A DNA stretch of 11,759 nt from Pseudomonadota bacterium (GCA_023434095.1 JAEYTJ010000062.1:1-11759); one strand, 5' to 3'. Counted from the first letter of the stretch, positions 1 through 7,804 are shown. Numbers and translations are program-made. Notes: generated by a model from the letters alone, not told the origin.

Positions 1-114
1 CTGCACAACTGCAACCGCATCCTCCTCATGCACCGCGGCGCGATCCTCGACGATCTCGACCCGCGCGGCCTTGAAGAAGACGACATCCATTCCCGCTTGA
101 AGACGCTGCGCTGA
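1..114 (+). CDS. Sugar ABC transporter ATP-binding protein, C-terminal fragment
   Basis: An open frame runs in from the left edge and stops at TGA 112-114, giving only the last 37 residues. The visible stretch (HNCNRILLMHRGAILDDLD) resembles the segment after the switch histidine in the second nucleotide-binding domain of RbsA-type sugar importers, where a pattern like C-[DN]-R-[IV]-L-[LV]-M-x-x-G is common. Walker motifs and the signature motif lie outside the window, so activity cannot be judged. Its stop overlaps the ATG of the first permease by one base (TGATG), which supports translational coupling and membership of the same importer. The family role is hydrolysing ATP on the cytoplasmic face to drive sugar uptake. 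A single-domain ATPase rather than a double RbsA type cannot be excluded. Confidence 0.72.
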   Translation: MHNCNRILLMHRGAILDDLDPRGLEEDDIHSRLKTLR

Positions 115-1085
115 TGATGACCCTCGCCAAGCTGATGCGCCGCTCCGAGACGGCGGTTTTTCTCATCGTCGCCGCGATCATGGTGGTGATCGGGCTGATC
201 AATCCCGCCTTCTGGCAGGCGGACAACCTGTTCAACCTGCTGCGCGCCAATGTCATCATCGGCATCATGGCGCTCAGCGTGCTTGTCGTGATGATCTCCG
301 GCGGCATCGACGTGTCGTTTCCCGCCTTTGCCGCCGCTGCCATGTATCTCACCGTGCTGGCGATGAACGCCTATGGGCTTGAGGGCGTGCTGTTGCCGTT
401 TATGGGGGCGACGCTGATCGGCCTCGCCTGTGGCCTTGCCAACGCCTTCTTCATTCACACCTTCTGCATGATTCCGCTGATCGTCACGCTGGGTTCCGCC
501 TCTGTGGTGCGCGGCCTGCTGCTGGGGCTGGTCGGCACCTCGATCGTCAACATCGACCGCATGCCGCCGGCGCTGATCGCCTTCGGCCGTTCGAGCCTGG
601 ATATCGGCGGCGCCAAGCTGTCGGTGATGGTGTTCGTCTATCTCGCCATCGCCGTCGCGGTCTGGCTGTTCCTCAGCCGCACCATGACCGGCCGCTCCAT
701 CTTTGCCTATGGCGATGATGCGGAATCGGCCAAGCGCGTCGGCTTCAACACCCGGCGCACGGTCTATGTCGCCTACGGGCTCGCCGGCGCGCTGGCGGGT
801 TTCGCCGGCCTGCTGCACGCCTCGATGATCTGGCTGGCCAATCCGCGCGACTTCGTCGGCTATGAGCTGGACGTGATCGCCGCCGTCGTGCTCGGCGGCG
901 CCTCGATCTTCGGCGGGCGGGGTTCTGTGCTCGGCACGCTGCTCGGCGTGTTCCTGCTGGTGCTGATCAAGAACAGCCTCATCATCATGCGCGTCGACAA
1001 TACGTGGCAGGGCGTGGTGGTCGGCGGCGTCATCGTCGTCGCCACGGCGCTCACTGCCTGGCGCGACCGCAAGACGCTGGCGTGA
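114..1085 (+). CDS. Sugar ABC transporter permease, RbsC family (first of two)
   Basis: A 323-residue, very hydrophobic protein of the BPD_transp_2/RbsC family, the usual length. Hydrophobic segments lie near residues 13-29, 46-62, 68-86, 92-113, 118-140, 169-187, 216-236, 252-266, 272-290 and 299-314. Family hallmarks are the GGID motif at 63-66, a cytoplasmic loop with the G-x-D/N...A...G-F-N pattern at 200-212 (contacting the ATPase in this family) and the VLGGASIFGGRGSVLGT block at 259-275. Two ATG codons are adjacent (114 and 117); 114 is taken because it overlaps the upstream TGA, but 117 is equally possible, and no strong ribosome site is visible, which fits coupling. It should form the membrane channel with the second permease. 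Substrate is unknown; ribose-, xylose- or other monosaccharide-type uptake all fit. Confidence 0.9.
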   Translation: MMTLAKLMRRSETAVFLIVAAIMVVIGLINPAFWQADNLFNLLRANVIIGIMALSVLVVMISGGIDVSFPAFAAAAMYLTVLAMNAYGLEGVLLPFMGATLIGLACGLANAFFIHTFCMIPLIVTLGSASVVRGLLLGLVGTSIVNIDRMPPALIAFGRSSLDIGGAKLSVMVFVYLAIAVAVWLFLSRTMTGRSIFAYGDDAESAKRVGFNTRRTVYVAYGLAGALAGFAGLLHASMIWLANPRDFVGYELDVIAAVVLGGASIFGGRGSVLGTLLGVFLLVLIKNSLIIMRVDNTWQGVVVGGVIVVATALTAWRDRKTLA

Positions 1086-1099
1086 GGGGAATGGGCACC

Positions 1100-2095
1100 A
1101 TGGACAAGCGTCTCGACCTCGCGCGCTTCATCAACCGCGACAACAACATCCTCCAGCTGATCCTGATCACCGTCGTCATCTTCGCGGTGATGAGCTGGCT
1201 CGAACCCACCAAGTTCCTGCGCTACTACAATTTCGAGTCGATCAGCTTCATCTTTCCGGAACTCGGCATCGTCGCCATCGCCATGATGCTGGCCATGCTC
1301 ACGGGCGGCATCGACCTGTCGGTGATCGGCATCGCCAATCTCGCCGGCATCCTCGCCGGGGTGTTCTTCACCAAGCTGTTCCCCGGCGATCCCACGGCCG
1401 GCGCGGGGGGCGAGATAGCCCGCGTCGCCGCGGGGGTGATGCTGGCGCTGGGGGTGGGCCTGATCGCCGGCGCGCTCAACGGGCTGCTGATCACGCGGGC
1501 GAAGATCACGCCCATCCTCGCCACGCTCGGCACCGGGCAGGTCTTCACCGGCCTGTGCATGGTGCTTACCGGCGGCCCCGCCATTGTCGGCTTCCCCGCC
1601 TATTGGGGGCTGATCGGCAATGGCAAGCTGTTCGGCATCGCCGTTCCGTTGCTGATCTTCGTCGCGGTGGCCATGGTCGTCGCGGTGATGCTGACCCGCA
1701 CCTCCTTCGGGCTCAACCTGTTCCTCATCGGCACCAATCCGCGCGCGGCGGTATTCGCGGGGCTGAAGAGCGACCGCATGGTGCTGGCCTCCTACATTCT
1801 GAGCGGCACGCTGGCGGCGCTGGCGGGCATCATGCTGTCGGGCCGCACCAATGCGGCGAAGTCGGATTACGGTACATCCTACCTCCTTCAGGCGGTGCTC
1901 ATCTGCGTGCTCGGCGGCACCAATCCGGCGGGCGGCAAGGGCACGGTGCTGGGCATTTCCATCGCCGTCATCGCGCTGATGCTGCTGGCCTCCGGCTTCC
2001 AGATGATGCGCTTCTCGAACCATCTGATCGACTTCATCTGGGGCGGCTTCCTGCTGCTCGTCATGGTGCTGAACGCCTTCAGGAACCGCTCATGA
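1100..2095 (+). CDS. Sugar ABC transporter permease, RbsC family (second of two)
   Basis: A 331-residue permease paralogous to the one just upstream, with the TGGIDLSV motif at residues 68-75, the coupling loop GTNPRAAVFAGL at 211-222 and the VLGGTNPAGGKGTVLG block at 270-285. The open frame extends further upstream inside the first permease, but that part (rich in R, G and H) is out-of-frame read-through. Two nearby ATG codons exist at 1091 and 1100; AGGGGA at 1085-1090 abuts the first but is about nine bases from the second, so 1100 is preferred. Having two different permeases implies a heterodimeric channel, as seen in autoinducer-2 (LsrC/LsrD) and rhamnose importers, and common in rhizobial sugar systems. 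The stop overlaps the next start by four bases (ATGA). A separately encoded periplasmic binding protein is needed but is not in the window. Confidence 0.9.
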   Translation: MDKRLDLARFINRDNNILQLILITVVIFAVMSWLEPTKFLRYYNFESISFIFPELGIVAIAMMLAMLTGGIDLSVIGIANLAGILAGVFFTKLFPGDPTAGAGGEIARVAAGVMLALGVGLIAGALNGLLITRAKITPILATLGTGQVFTGLCMVLTGGPAIVGFPAYWGLIGNGKLFGIAVPLLIFVAVAMVVAVMLTRTSFGLNLFLIGTNPRAAVFAGLKSDRMVLASYILSGTLAALAGIMLSGRTNAAKSDYGTSYLLQAVLICVLGGTNPAGGKGTVLGISIAVIALMLLASGFQMMRFSNHLIDFIWGGFLLLVMVLNAFRNRS

Positions 2096-3168
2096 CCCGC
2101 ATCCATCTCGACCGCCGCAGCTTCGGCGACACGGAACGGCTCGCCGTCGAGCATGAGGGCCTGACCGCCAGCCTGTTCCGCTATCCCACCGGCGTGGAAG
2201 CGGTCCGGCTCGCCAATGCGCGAGGGGCGCTGGTCGTGCTGCCCTATCTCGGGCAGATGATCTGGTCCGCCGCCTTCGACGACGTCGACCTGACCATGCA
2301 GAGCATCTTCAGGGCGCCGCGCCCGGTGCGGACCATCGCCGAGACCTATGGATGCTTCGCCTTCCATTCCGGCCTGCTGCGCAACGGCGTGCCGGGCCCT
2401 TCGGACACTCATCCCGCCCATGGCGAGATGCCGTGCGCGCCGATGGACAGCGCCGGCATCGAACTGGGCACGGACGCGCGCGGGCCGTGGATGCGGCTGT
2501 TCGGCGCCTATGAATACGCGATGGGCTTCGGCGCCCATTACATGGCCCGGCCGAGCGTGACGCTGCACGCCGCTGACGCCCGCTTCGATATGGCGATGGA
2601 GGTGACGAACCTCTCCGCCGGTGACGCCATGGACCTCATGTACATGGCGCATGTGAATTACGCCTTCGTCGAGGGCGGCGAGATCCTGCAGCAGGCGCCC
2701 TACGACGCCACCCACACCGCGGTGCGCCGCGCCGTGCCGGCGCATGTGGCGCCGAACCCGGCCTATCTCGCCCGCATCGAAGCGCTGGCGGCGGACCCCT
2801 CCAGCAGCCGCGTGATCCGCCAGGCGGATGGCTTCGACCCGGAGCAGGTTTTCTATCTTAACGGTCTCGCCACCGATGCGCAGGGCGCGACGACGATGCT
2901 GCTGCGCCGCCCGGAGGGCGACGCCTTCCTCGCCCGCTACCGCCCGGCCGACTTCCCCAAAACGGTGCGCTGGATTCTCGCCGGGCACGACCAATCGGTC
3001 TGCGCCTTCGCCCTCCCCGCCACCTGCGAGCCGGAAGGCTACGCGGCGGAAAAGGCGAAGGGCAATGTCATCCGCCTGCCCGCTGGCGCCACCGCCCGCT
3101 ACAGCGTCGAACTCGGCCACCTCGACGCGGACGAAACTGCCGCGCTCGCATCGGGCCTCGGCGGCTGA
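2092..3168 (+). CDS. DUF4432 / aldose 1-epimerase-like protein
   Basis: A 358-residue cytoplasmic protein with no signal peptide or membrane segment. It resembles DUF4432, a branch of the galactose mutarotase (aldose 1-epimerase) superfamily of beta-sandwich sugar binders. Candidate active-site residues by analogy with mutarotases (two His plus one Glu) are His110 in HGEMP, His187 in AHVNY and Glu313 or Glu315 in CEPEGY; this mapping is inferred by eye. A longer open frame exists, but the ATG at 2092 overlaps the permease stop (ATGA) and the homologous-looking sequence starts there. Between sugar permeases and a sugar kinase, interconverting anomers or epimers of the imported sugar before phosphorylation is the simplest role. 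No reaction can be assigned from sequence, and some superfamily members are not simple mutarotases. Confidence 0.82.
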   Translation: MTRIHLDRRSFGDTERLAVEHEGLTASLFRYPTGVEAVRLANARGALVVLPYLGQMIWSAAFDDVDLTMQSIFRAPRPVRTIAETYGCFAFHSGLLRNGVPGPSDTHPAHGEMPCAPMDSAGIELGTDARGPWMRLFGAYEYAMGFGAHYMARPSVTLHAADARFDMAMEVTNLSAGDAMDLMYMAHVNYAFVEGGEILQQAPYDATHTAVRRAVPAHVAPNPAYLARIEALAADPSSSRVIRQADGFDPEQVFYLNGLATDAQGATTMLLRRPEGDAFLARYRPADFPKTVRWILAGHDQSVCAFALPATCEPEGYAAEKAKGNVIRLPAGATARYSVELGHLDADETAALASGLGG

Positions 3169-3185
3169 ACGAAGAACAGGCCGTT

Positions 3186-3199
3186 CCGTCAAGGGACGG
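3186..3199 (+). other. Short hairpin before the kinase ribosome-binding site
   Basis: Perfect 5-base inverted repeat (CCGTC / GACGG, loop AAGG) in the 44-base gap between the DUF4432 gene and the kinase, ending just before the GGAGG at 3203-3207. It is too short to act as a terminator and could be chance in GC-rich DNA. It might mildly affect translation of the kinase. No other signal is seen in this gap. Confidence 0.25.
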
Positions 3200-3212
3200 T
3201 GGGGAGGTTGAA

Positions 3213-4136
3213 ATGTCGAAGATTGCCGTCGTCGGGTCCAACATGATGGACCTCGTCACCTATGTCGACCACATGCCGCTGCGCGGTGAAACCGTCGAGG
3301 CACCGAGCTTCGAAATGGGCCATGGCGGCAAGGGGGCGAACCAGGCGATCGCCGCCGCGCGCCTCGGTTCTCCCGTGGTGATGGTGACGCGGGTGGGCGA
3401 AGACGCCTTCGCCGACGCCACCATCGCCAATTTTACCCGCAACGGCATCGACACGACTTATGTCATCCGAACGCCGGGTGCACCCTCCGGCGTGGCGCCG
3501 ATCTTCGTCGAACCCTCGGGCGAGAACTCGATCCTCATCGTCAAGGGCGCCAATGCCCAGCTGGCGCCGGCGGATGTCGACGCCGCCGCCGGGCTATTGC
3601 GGGACTGTGCGCTGATCCTGATGCAGCTCGAAATCCCCGTCGAGACCGTCTACCACACGGTGCGCCGGGCGAAGCAGTGGGGCGTGCCGACCCTGCTCGT
3701 GCCGGCCCCCGCCCTCCCCGATCTCGATGTCGCGCGGCTCGCCGATCTCGGCTTCCTCACCCCGAACGAAACCGAACTGGCCACGCTGACCGGCCTGCCA
3801 GTGGACAGCGAGGCGCAGGCGGAAGCGGCGGCGAAGACGCTGACTGCGCGCGGCATCGGCACGGTGGTGGTGACCATGGGCGGACGCGGCGCGCTGCTGG
3901 TGTCGGGCGACGAGGTCCGGCGCGTCCCGCCGGTGAAGGTCGAGCCCGTCGATACGACGGGTGCGGGCGATGCGTTCATCGGCGCCTTTGCCCATTTCCA
4001 TACCCAGGGCCTGCAGGTGTTCGAGGCGCTTGGGGAGGCCGCGAAATACGCGGCCGATTCGATCACGCGGCGCGGCACGCAGCGTTCCTATGCCACGGCC
4101 GCCGAATTCCGCGCGCGCTTCCCTCGCGGGGTATAA
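3213..4136 (+). CDS. Ribokinase-family (PfkB) sugar kinase
   Basis: A 307-residue PfkB-family kinase, close to E. coli RbsK in length. The N-terminal glycine-rich sugar-binding signature is GGKGANQA at residues 38-45; VPAPA at 163-167 corresponds to the NPAPA stretch of ribokinases; the Mg-binding N-x-x-E motif is NETE at 185-188; the second PfkB signature DTTGAGDAF is at 247-255 with the expected catalytic base Asp253. All key residues are present. The start has a clear GGAGG at 3203-3207, five bases upstream. It follows the ABC permeases and DUF4432 gene after 44 bases, so it probably phosphorylates the imported sugar in the cytoplasm using ATP. The family also contains kinases for other pentoses, deoxyribose, adenosine and ketohexoses, so ribose is not assured. 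It is the last gene of the plus-strand operon. Confidence 0.88.
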   Translation: MSKIAVVGSNMMDLVTYVDHMPLRGETVEAPSFEMGHGGKGANQAIAAARLGSPVVMVTRVGEDAFADATIANFTRNGIDTTYVIRTPGAPSGVAPIFVEPSGENSILIVKGANAQLAPADVDAAAGLLRDCALILMQLEIPVETVYHTVRRAKQWGVPTLLVPAPALPDLDVARLADLGFLTPNETELATLTGLPVDSEAQAEAAAKTLTARGIGTVVVTMGGRGALLVSGDEVRRVPPVKVEPVDTTGAGDAFIGAFAHFHTQGLQVFEALGEAAKYAADSITRRGTQRSYATAAEFRARFPRGV

Positions 4137-4143
4137 GCCGCCG

Positions 4144-4172
4144 GGGCGCTTCTGCGCCCGATCCTGCGGGCG
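4144..4172. terminator. Candidate terminator hairpins between convergent operons
   Basis: The 47-base gap between the convergent kinase genes holds two overlapping, mutually exclusive perfect stems: GGGCGC/GCGCCC (4144-4149 with 4154-4159, loop TTCT) and CGCCCG/CGGGCG (4155-4160 with 4167-4172, loop of six). Either could form in transcripts from both sides. There is no T-run on either strand, so classical intrinsic termination is doubtful; Rho-dependent ending or blocking of 3' exonucleases is equally possible. Confidence 0.35.
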
Positions 4173-4183
4173 ATCGGCGTGGC

Positions 4184-4741
4184 TCAGCTTTCCCTCGAGT
4201 GCAGGAGCCCGGTCTCCGACCGCTCGGCTTCGGCGCGGCAGATCGCCTTGCGCGCATGGCCAATGACGTCGACGAGCGGCCGGTCGATATCGATGGTCAG
4301 GACGTCCGCCTCGCCGGTGGGATCCTCCAACGTCGCGAGCTGGCTGTCGAGAAGCGTCAGCGGCATGAAGTGGCCGGCGCGGTGGCTCATGCGCTCGGCC
4401 AGCACCGCCCTTGAACCGCTCAGGAAGATGAAATCCAGCGGCCCTGCCGTGCGCAACTGGTCGCGATAGGCGCGTCGCAAGGCCGAGCAGGACACCACGA
4501 CCCCCCGCCCGGCCGCGCGCGTGTCAGCGACGGTACGGCAGATCGCCGCCAGCCATGGGCGGCGATCCTCGTCGTCCAGCGGCTCGCCCCGTGCCATCTT
4601 GGCGATACTGGCGGGCGGGTGGAGCGCGTCGCCCTCGATGAAATCCGCGTCGAACATCCCGGCGAGCGCCAGGCCGACGGACGACTTCCCGCACCCCGAA
4701 ACGCCCATCACCACGATGGCGGGACGTGCCTTGCCCGTCAT
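4184..4741 (-). CDS. gntK: Gluconokinase (GntK/IdnK type)
   Basis: A 185-residue P-loop kinase matching thermoresistant-type gluconokinase in length and motifs. Walker A is GVSGCGKS at residues 13-20, followed by the family block EGDALHPP at 36-43, the KMARGEPLDDEDRRPWL stretch at 48-64 and CSALRRAYRDQLR at 85-97. It converts D-gluconate and ATP to 6-phosphogluconate in the cytoplasm. It is the last gene of the minus-strand operon, five bases after the IdnD-like dehydrogenase, so it completes the L-idonate route (IdnD, IdnO, GntK). Start choice: ATG at 4741 is used, but an in-frame GTG at 4750 overlaps the upstream stop as GTGA, would add three residues and would suit translational coupling; neither has a clear ribosome site. 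Gluconate imported directly could also be its substrate. Confidence 0.93.
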   Translation of the reverse strand: MTGKARPAIVVMGVSGCGKSSVGLALAGMFDADFIEGDALHPPASIAKMARGEPLDDEDRRPWLAAICRTVADTRAAGRGVVVSCSALRRAYRDQLRTAGPLDFIFLSGSRAVLAERMSHRAGHFMPLTLLDSQLATLEDPTGEADVLTIDIDRPLVDVIGHARKAICRAEAERSETGLLHSRES

Positions 4742-4746
4742 GACCG

Positions 4747-5790
4747 TCACGCGGCATCGCCGAAGCGGAACTGCACCTTCATGGCCCGCCGTCGGTCGGA
4801 CGCCAGCGCGAAAGCGGCGCCCGCCTCCTCGATGGGAAAGCTGCCCGTCAGCAGCGGGGCGAGATCGACCCGTCCGGCGGAGATCAGCGCGGCGGCGCGG
4901 GCGAACTCGGAATCGAAACGGAAGCTGCCCGCCAGATTGAGCTCCTTCGCCACGATCGCGTTCATCGGCAGGCTCTGCTCGCCGCCCAGCCCGACCAGCA
5001 CGATCGAGCCGCGCGGACGGGTAAGCCCGATGGCGCCGGCCAGCGCCTGCCCATTGCCGGAGCATTCCAGTGCCGCGTCGACCCGCCCCTTGTCCTGCGC
5101 GAGGTCGTTGAGAGCCTCGATGCCGCCCGCGACATTCACGCAGCGCGTGGCGCCGAGCCGCGCGGCGATGGCGAGGGCTTCCGGCGCGATGTCGGTGGCG
5201 ACGATCTCGCGCGCGCCGGCCAGTCGCGCCGCCGCGATCACAAGGCAGCCGATCGGCCCGCAGCCGGAGACCAGCACCGTCTTGCCGGCGAGGTCGCCGG
5301 CCTGCGCGACGGCGTGGAGCGCGACCGCGAAGGGCTCGCACAGCGCGGCGAGCGCCAGGTCGACATGGTCGCCGACCTTCACCGCCTGCGCTTCCGGAAC
5401 GGTCATCTCCTCCCGGAAGGCTCCCTGCACATGGGGAAAGCGCATGGCGCTGCCGAAGAAGCGCATGTCGAGACACTGGTTGCGCAGACCGCGACGGCAA
5501 TATTCGCACTCGCCGCACGGACCCGACGGGTTCACCGCCACCTTGTCACCGACCTTCACGTTGGTCACCTCGCCGCCGACGGCCTTCACCGTGCCGGCCA
5601 CCTCATGGCCGAGCACCATGGGCTCGCGCAGGCGTACGACGCCGAAGCCGCCCTGGTGGAAGTAGTGCAGGTCGGAACCGCAGATGCCCCCTGCGCCCAT
5701 GCGCACGACGACGTCGCGCGGGCCCGGTGCCGCGGCGGGCATGGGCTCCAGGCGCAGATCGTGCGGGGCGTGGATGACGATGGCGCGCAT
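4747..5790 (-). CDS. idnD: L-idonate 5-dehydrogenase-like zinc alcohol dehydrogenase
   Basis: A 347-residue medium-chain zinc-dependent dehydrogenase. Likely catalytic-zinc residues are Cys37 (GGICGSD), His62-Glu63 (GHE) and Glu152; structural-zinc cysteines are 92, 95, 98 and 106. The Rossmann motif is GCGPIG at 176-181, with Asp200 closing the second strand, which suggests NAD rather than NADP. The stretch NQCLDMRFFGSAMRFPHVQG (104-123) closely resembles E. coli IdnD, a distinctive feature compared with sorbitol or threonine dehydrogenases. Expected reaction: L-idonate to 5-keto-D-gluconate. The neighbouring idnO and gntK homologues carry out the next two steps, strongly supporting this. 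AAGGA lies about ten bases before the ATG. Related enzymes oxidise L-gulonate or other hexonates, so the exact stereochemistry of the substrate is inferred. Confidence 0.88.
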   Translation of the reverse strand: MRAIVIHAPHDLRLEPMPAAAPGPRDVVVRMGAGGICGSDLHYFHQGGFGVVRLREPMVLGHEVAGTVKAVGGEVTNVKVGDKVAVNPSGPCGECEYCRRGLRNQCLDMRFFGSAMRFPHVQGAFREEMTVPEAQAVKVGDHVDLALAALCEPFAVALHAVAQAGDLAGKTVLVSGCGPIGCLVIAAARLAGAREIVATDIAPEALAIAARLGATRCVNVAGGIEALNDLAQDKGRVDAALECSGNGQALAGAIGLTRPRGSIVLVGLGGEQSLPMNAIVAKELNLAGSFRFDSEFARAAALISAGRVDLAPLLTGSFPIEEAGAAFALASDRRRAMKVQFRFGDAA

Positions 5791-5838
5791 GTCGGGCTGG
5801 TCCTTGGTCGAAAGGGAGAGGGTTGTATCGCCTGACGG

Positions 5839-7119
5839 TCAGCGGGTCATCCACTGCAGCGGCCACATGACGATCTGCGGGAAGGCGACAAGCAGGAACA
5901 TCACGGCGGTCTGGGCGATGAGGAAGGGCAGCACGCCGCGTATCACACCGCTCATCGGCACCTTGGCGACGCCGCAGACGACGTTGAGCACGGTCCCGAC
6001 GGGCGGCGTCACCAGGCCCAGCGCGTTGTTCATGATGAACAGCACGCCGAAATAGACCGGGTCGATGCCGGCCTGCTTCACGACGGGCATCAGCACCGGG
6101 GTGAGGATCAATACCGTGGGGGTGAAGTCGAGCGCCGTGCCGATGATGAACACCATCACCATCAGGATCGCCATCAGCAGGATCGGGTTGTCCATGAACG
6201 GCTCGACGAAGACGGCGAGCTGCTGCGGGATGTCGGCGGTAGTGATCAGCCAGGCCGATACGCCCGCCGCCGCCACCAGGAACATGATGACGGCCGTGGT
6301 CTCCGCCGCCCGGTAGATCAGGCGGAACAGGTCGCCCAGCTTGATCTCGCGGTAGATGACGACGCCCACGAACAGCGAGTAGACGGCCGCGATGACCGCC
6401 GCTTCGGTCGGCGTGAAGATGCCGAACTTGAGGCCGCCAATGATGACCAGCGGCAGCAGCAGCGCCCAGAAGGCGTCGCGGGTCTCGATCAGGCGCTCCT
6501 TCATCGAACGGCGCGGCTCGACGCGGGGATTGTCGCGCTTGATGCACCAGCGCCACGCCACCATGATGGCGACGCCCATGAGGATGCCCGGCACGATGCC
6601 GGCGATGAACAGCTTGGTGATCGACACGCCGCCGGCGACGCCGAAGATGATCATGCCGATGGAGGGCGGAATGACGGGAGCGATGATGCCGCCGCAGGCG
6701 ATGAGGCCGCAGGAGCGGTTCACGTCGTAGCCGGACTTGCGCATCAGCGGCACCAGCACCGAGGCCAGCGCCGCGGTGTCGGCGACGGCGGAGCCCGAGA
6801 GCGAGGCCATGATCACCGCGGCCATCACGGCGACATAGCCGAGCCCGCCCCGGATATGGCCGACCCAGGCCATCGCCATGGTGATGATGCGCCGGGTCAT
6901 GCCGCCGGCATTCATGAATTCGCCGGCGAGCATGAAGAAGGGAACGGCGAGCAACGGGAAGCTGTTGGCTCCGTCCCACATGTTCTGGATGATGATCTGC
7001 GGATCGGTGATGCCCATGTAGAACATCATCGCGAGGCCGCAGCCGATCAGCGCGAAGGCGACCGGCAGGCCGAGCGCCATCAGCCCCAGCAACGAACCGA
7101 CGAAGACAAGGACGATCAT
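5839..7119 (-). CDS. dctM: TRAP transporter large permease, DctM family
   Basis: A 426-residue polytopic membrane protein of standard length for the TRAP large subunit, with about a dozen hydrophobic segments. Family signatures are GSAVADTAA at 109-117, APVIPPS at 147-153, FTPTEAA at 235-241 and TPPVGT at 371-376; the two helix-breaking proline motifs lie in the re-entrant hairpins of known TRAP structures. It uses a sodium (or proton) gradient to move a carboxylate delivered by the periplasmic binding protein. Its ATG overlaps the dctQ stop by four bases (ATGA), as usual for subunits made in equal amounts. The gene is followed by idnD after 48 bases. The operon context suggests a hexonate such as L-idonate or gluconate as cargo; that is inference, since TRAP substrates are set by DctP. 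Confidence 0.95.
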   Translation of the reverse strand: MIVLVFVGSLLGLMALGLPVAFALIGCGLAMMFYMGITDPQIIIQNMWDGANSFPLLAVPFFMLAGEFMNAGGMTRRIITMAMAWVGHIRGGLGYVAVMAAVIMASLSGSAVADTAALASVLVPLMRKSGYDVNRSCGLIACGGIIAPVIPPSIGMIIFGVAGGVSITKLFIAGIVPGILMGVAIMVAWRWCIKRDNPRVEPRRSMKERLIETRDAFWALLLPLVIIGGLKFGIFTPTEAAVIAAVYSLFVGVVIYREIKLGDLFRLIYRAAETTAVIMFLVAAAGVSAWLITTADIPQQLAVFVEPFMDNPILLMAILMVMVFIIGTALDFTPTVLILTPVLMPVVKQAGIDPVYFGVLFIMNNALGLVTPPVGTVLNVVCGVAKVPMSGVIRGVLPFLIAQTAVMFLLVAFPQIVMWPLQWMTR

Positions 7120-7697
7120 GACGCGGTTCCCCGGCGGGAGCTCTGGTCCTTGAGCTCGTGCTCGATCTCGTGGATTTCGGACATCCCCTCCTCGTTCACG
7201 TCGATCAGCTCATCGTCCGCAACATGGCCGAGGGCGAGACGCACGAGGTTGGCGAGGCAGATGAGGCCGATGGCGATGCTGGTGACGTAGCTCACGCCAT
7301 AGACCCACAGCGTCGATATCTGCGCGACGGGCGAGGAGTTGCCGGCGATGATGTCGTGCTGCAGCCAGGTGCCGTAGAGCATGTAGAGGCTGCACACGAG
7401 CATGATCGCCTGGCTGATCCCCCAGCACAGCTTGCGGCCGAGCAGCGGCAGGGCGCGGACAACGATATCGACGCCGAGATGCGCCCGGCGGTGCAGGCCG
7501 ACAACAGCGCCGAGGAAGGTGAGCCAGACAAACGCGAAGCGCGGTAGTTCGTCCGACAGATCGATGCCGGTGTTGAAGCCAAGCCGCAGCACCACATTGC
7601 CGAAGACGGTGGCGAGCATGACGACCATGCACAGCACCATCACCACCTCCAGCACGCGGTAGAACCCTGCGACCGCCAAGCTGAGCAGTCGGTTCAT
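7116..7697 (-). CDS. dctQ: TRAP transporter small permease, DctQ family
   Basis: A 193-residue membrane protein with four predicted helices (about residues 14-36, 54-70, 92-113 and 130-155), as expected for the small TRAP subunit. The conserved pattern E-L-x-R-F...FLGA...H is visible at 50-73 (Glu50, Arg53, His73). The open frame extends 14 residues further upstream, but the ATG at 7697 has a strong GAGGAG at 7705-7710, seven bases away, so it is chosen. After the last helix there is a charged tail of about 35 residues (159-193), rich in Glu and Asp and then basic-polar, longer than in many DctQ proteins; its role is unknown. It scaffolds DctM in the inner membrane. The gene lies 107 bases after dctP, with a hairpin between them. 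Confidence 0.92.
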   Translation of the reverse strand: MNRLLSLAVAGFYRVLEVVMVLCMVVMLATVFGNVVLRLGFNTGIDLSDELPRFAFVWLTFLGAVVGLHRRAHLGVDIVVRALPLLGRKLCWGISQAIMLVCSLYMLYGTWLQHDIIAGNSSPVAQISTLWVYGVSYVTSIAIGLICLANLVRLALGHVADDELIDVNEEGMSEIHEIEHELKDQSSRRGTAS

Positions 7698-7765
7698 CGT
7701 GACACTCCTCGCGAAAGCCAGGCGCCGCCCCGCCATCAAGGGAAGAATACGCCGTGTGAGGAAAG

Positions 7766-7795
7766 CCCGGCGGCCCGCAAAGGCGAACCGCCGGG
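7766..7795 (-). promoter_or_regulatory. Intercistronic hairpin after dctP
   Basis: Perfect 8-base inverted repeat CCCGGCGG / CCGCCGGG (7766-7773 with 7788-7795) with a 14-base loop that can itself pair three bases. In the minus-strand transcript it begins nine bases after the dctP stop and is followed by CUUUCCUC, a weak U-rich tail. Likely role is a partial terminator or 3' stabiliser that raises the amount of binding-protein message over the membrane subunits downstream, as in other binding-protein operons. This is inferred from position and structure only. Confidence 0.6.
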
Positions 7796-7804
7796 TGCGG
7801 TCGC

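Noticed and set aside
860..2023. Long minus-strand open frame opposite the two ABC permeases
   Set aside because: Low-complexity H/Q/D/E/R-rich translation, antisense to clear membrane proteins; no domain or ribosome site supports it.
1888..3192. Long minus-strand open frame opposite the DUF4432 gene
   Set aside because: Arg/Gly/Val/His-rich antisense shadow with no family resemblance; the plus strand has coupled, well-spaced genes.
5832..5842. Near-palindrome CTGACGGTCAG over the dctM stop codon
   Set aside because: Only five paired bases around one central base, overlapping coding sequence; no matching copy found near the operon start, so not supported as an operator.
5603..6979. Open frame of 458 codons on the same strand as dctM but in another frame
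   Set aside because: The translation is dominated by R, H, G and A and is the frame-shifted shadow of dctM, whose own frame carries all TRAP motifs.
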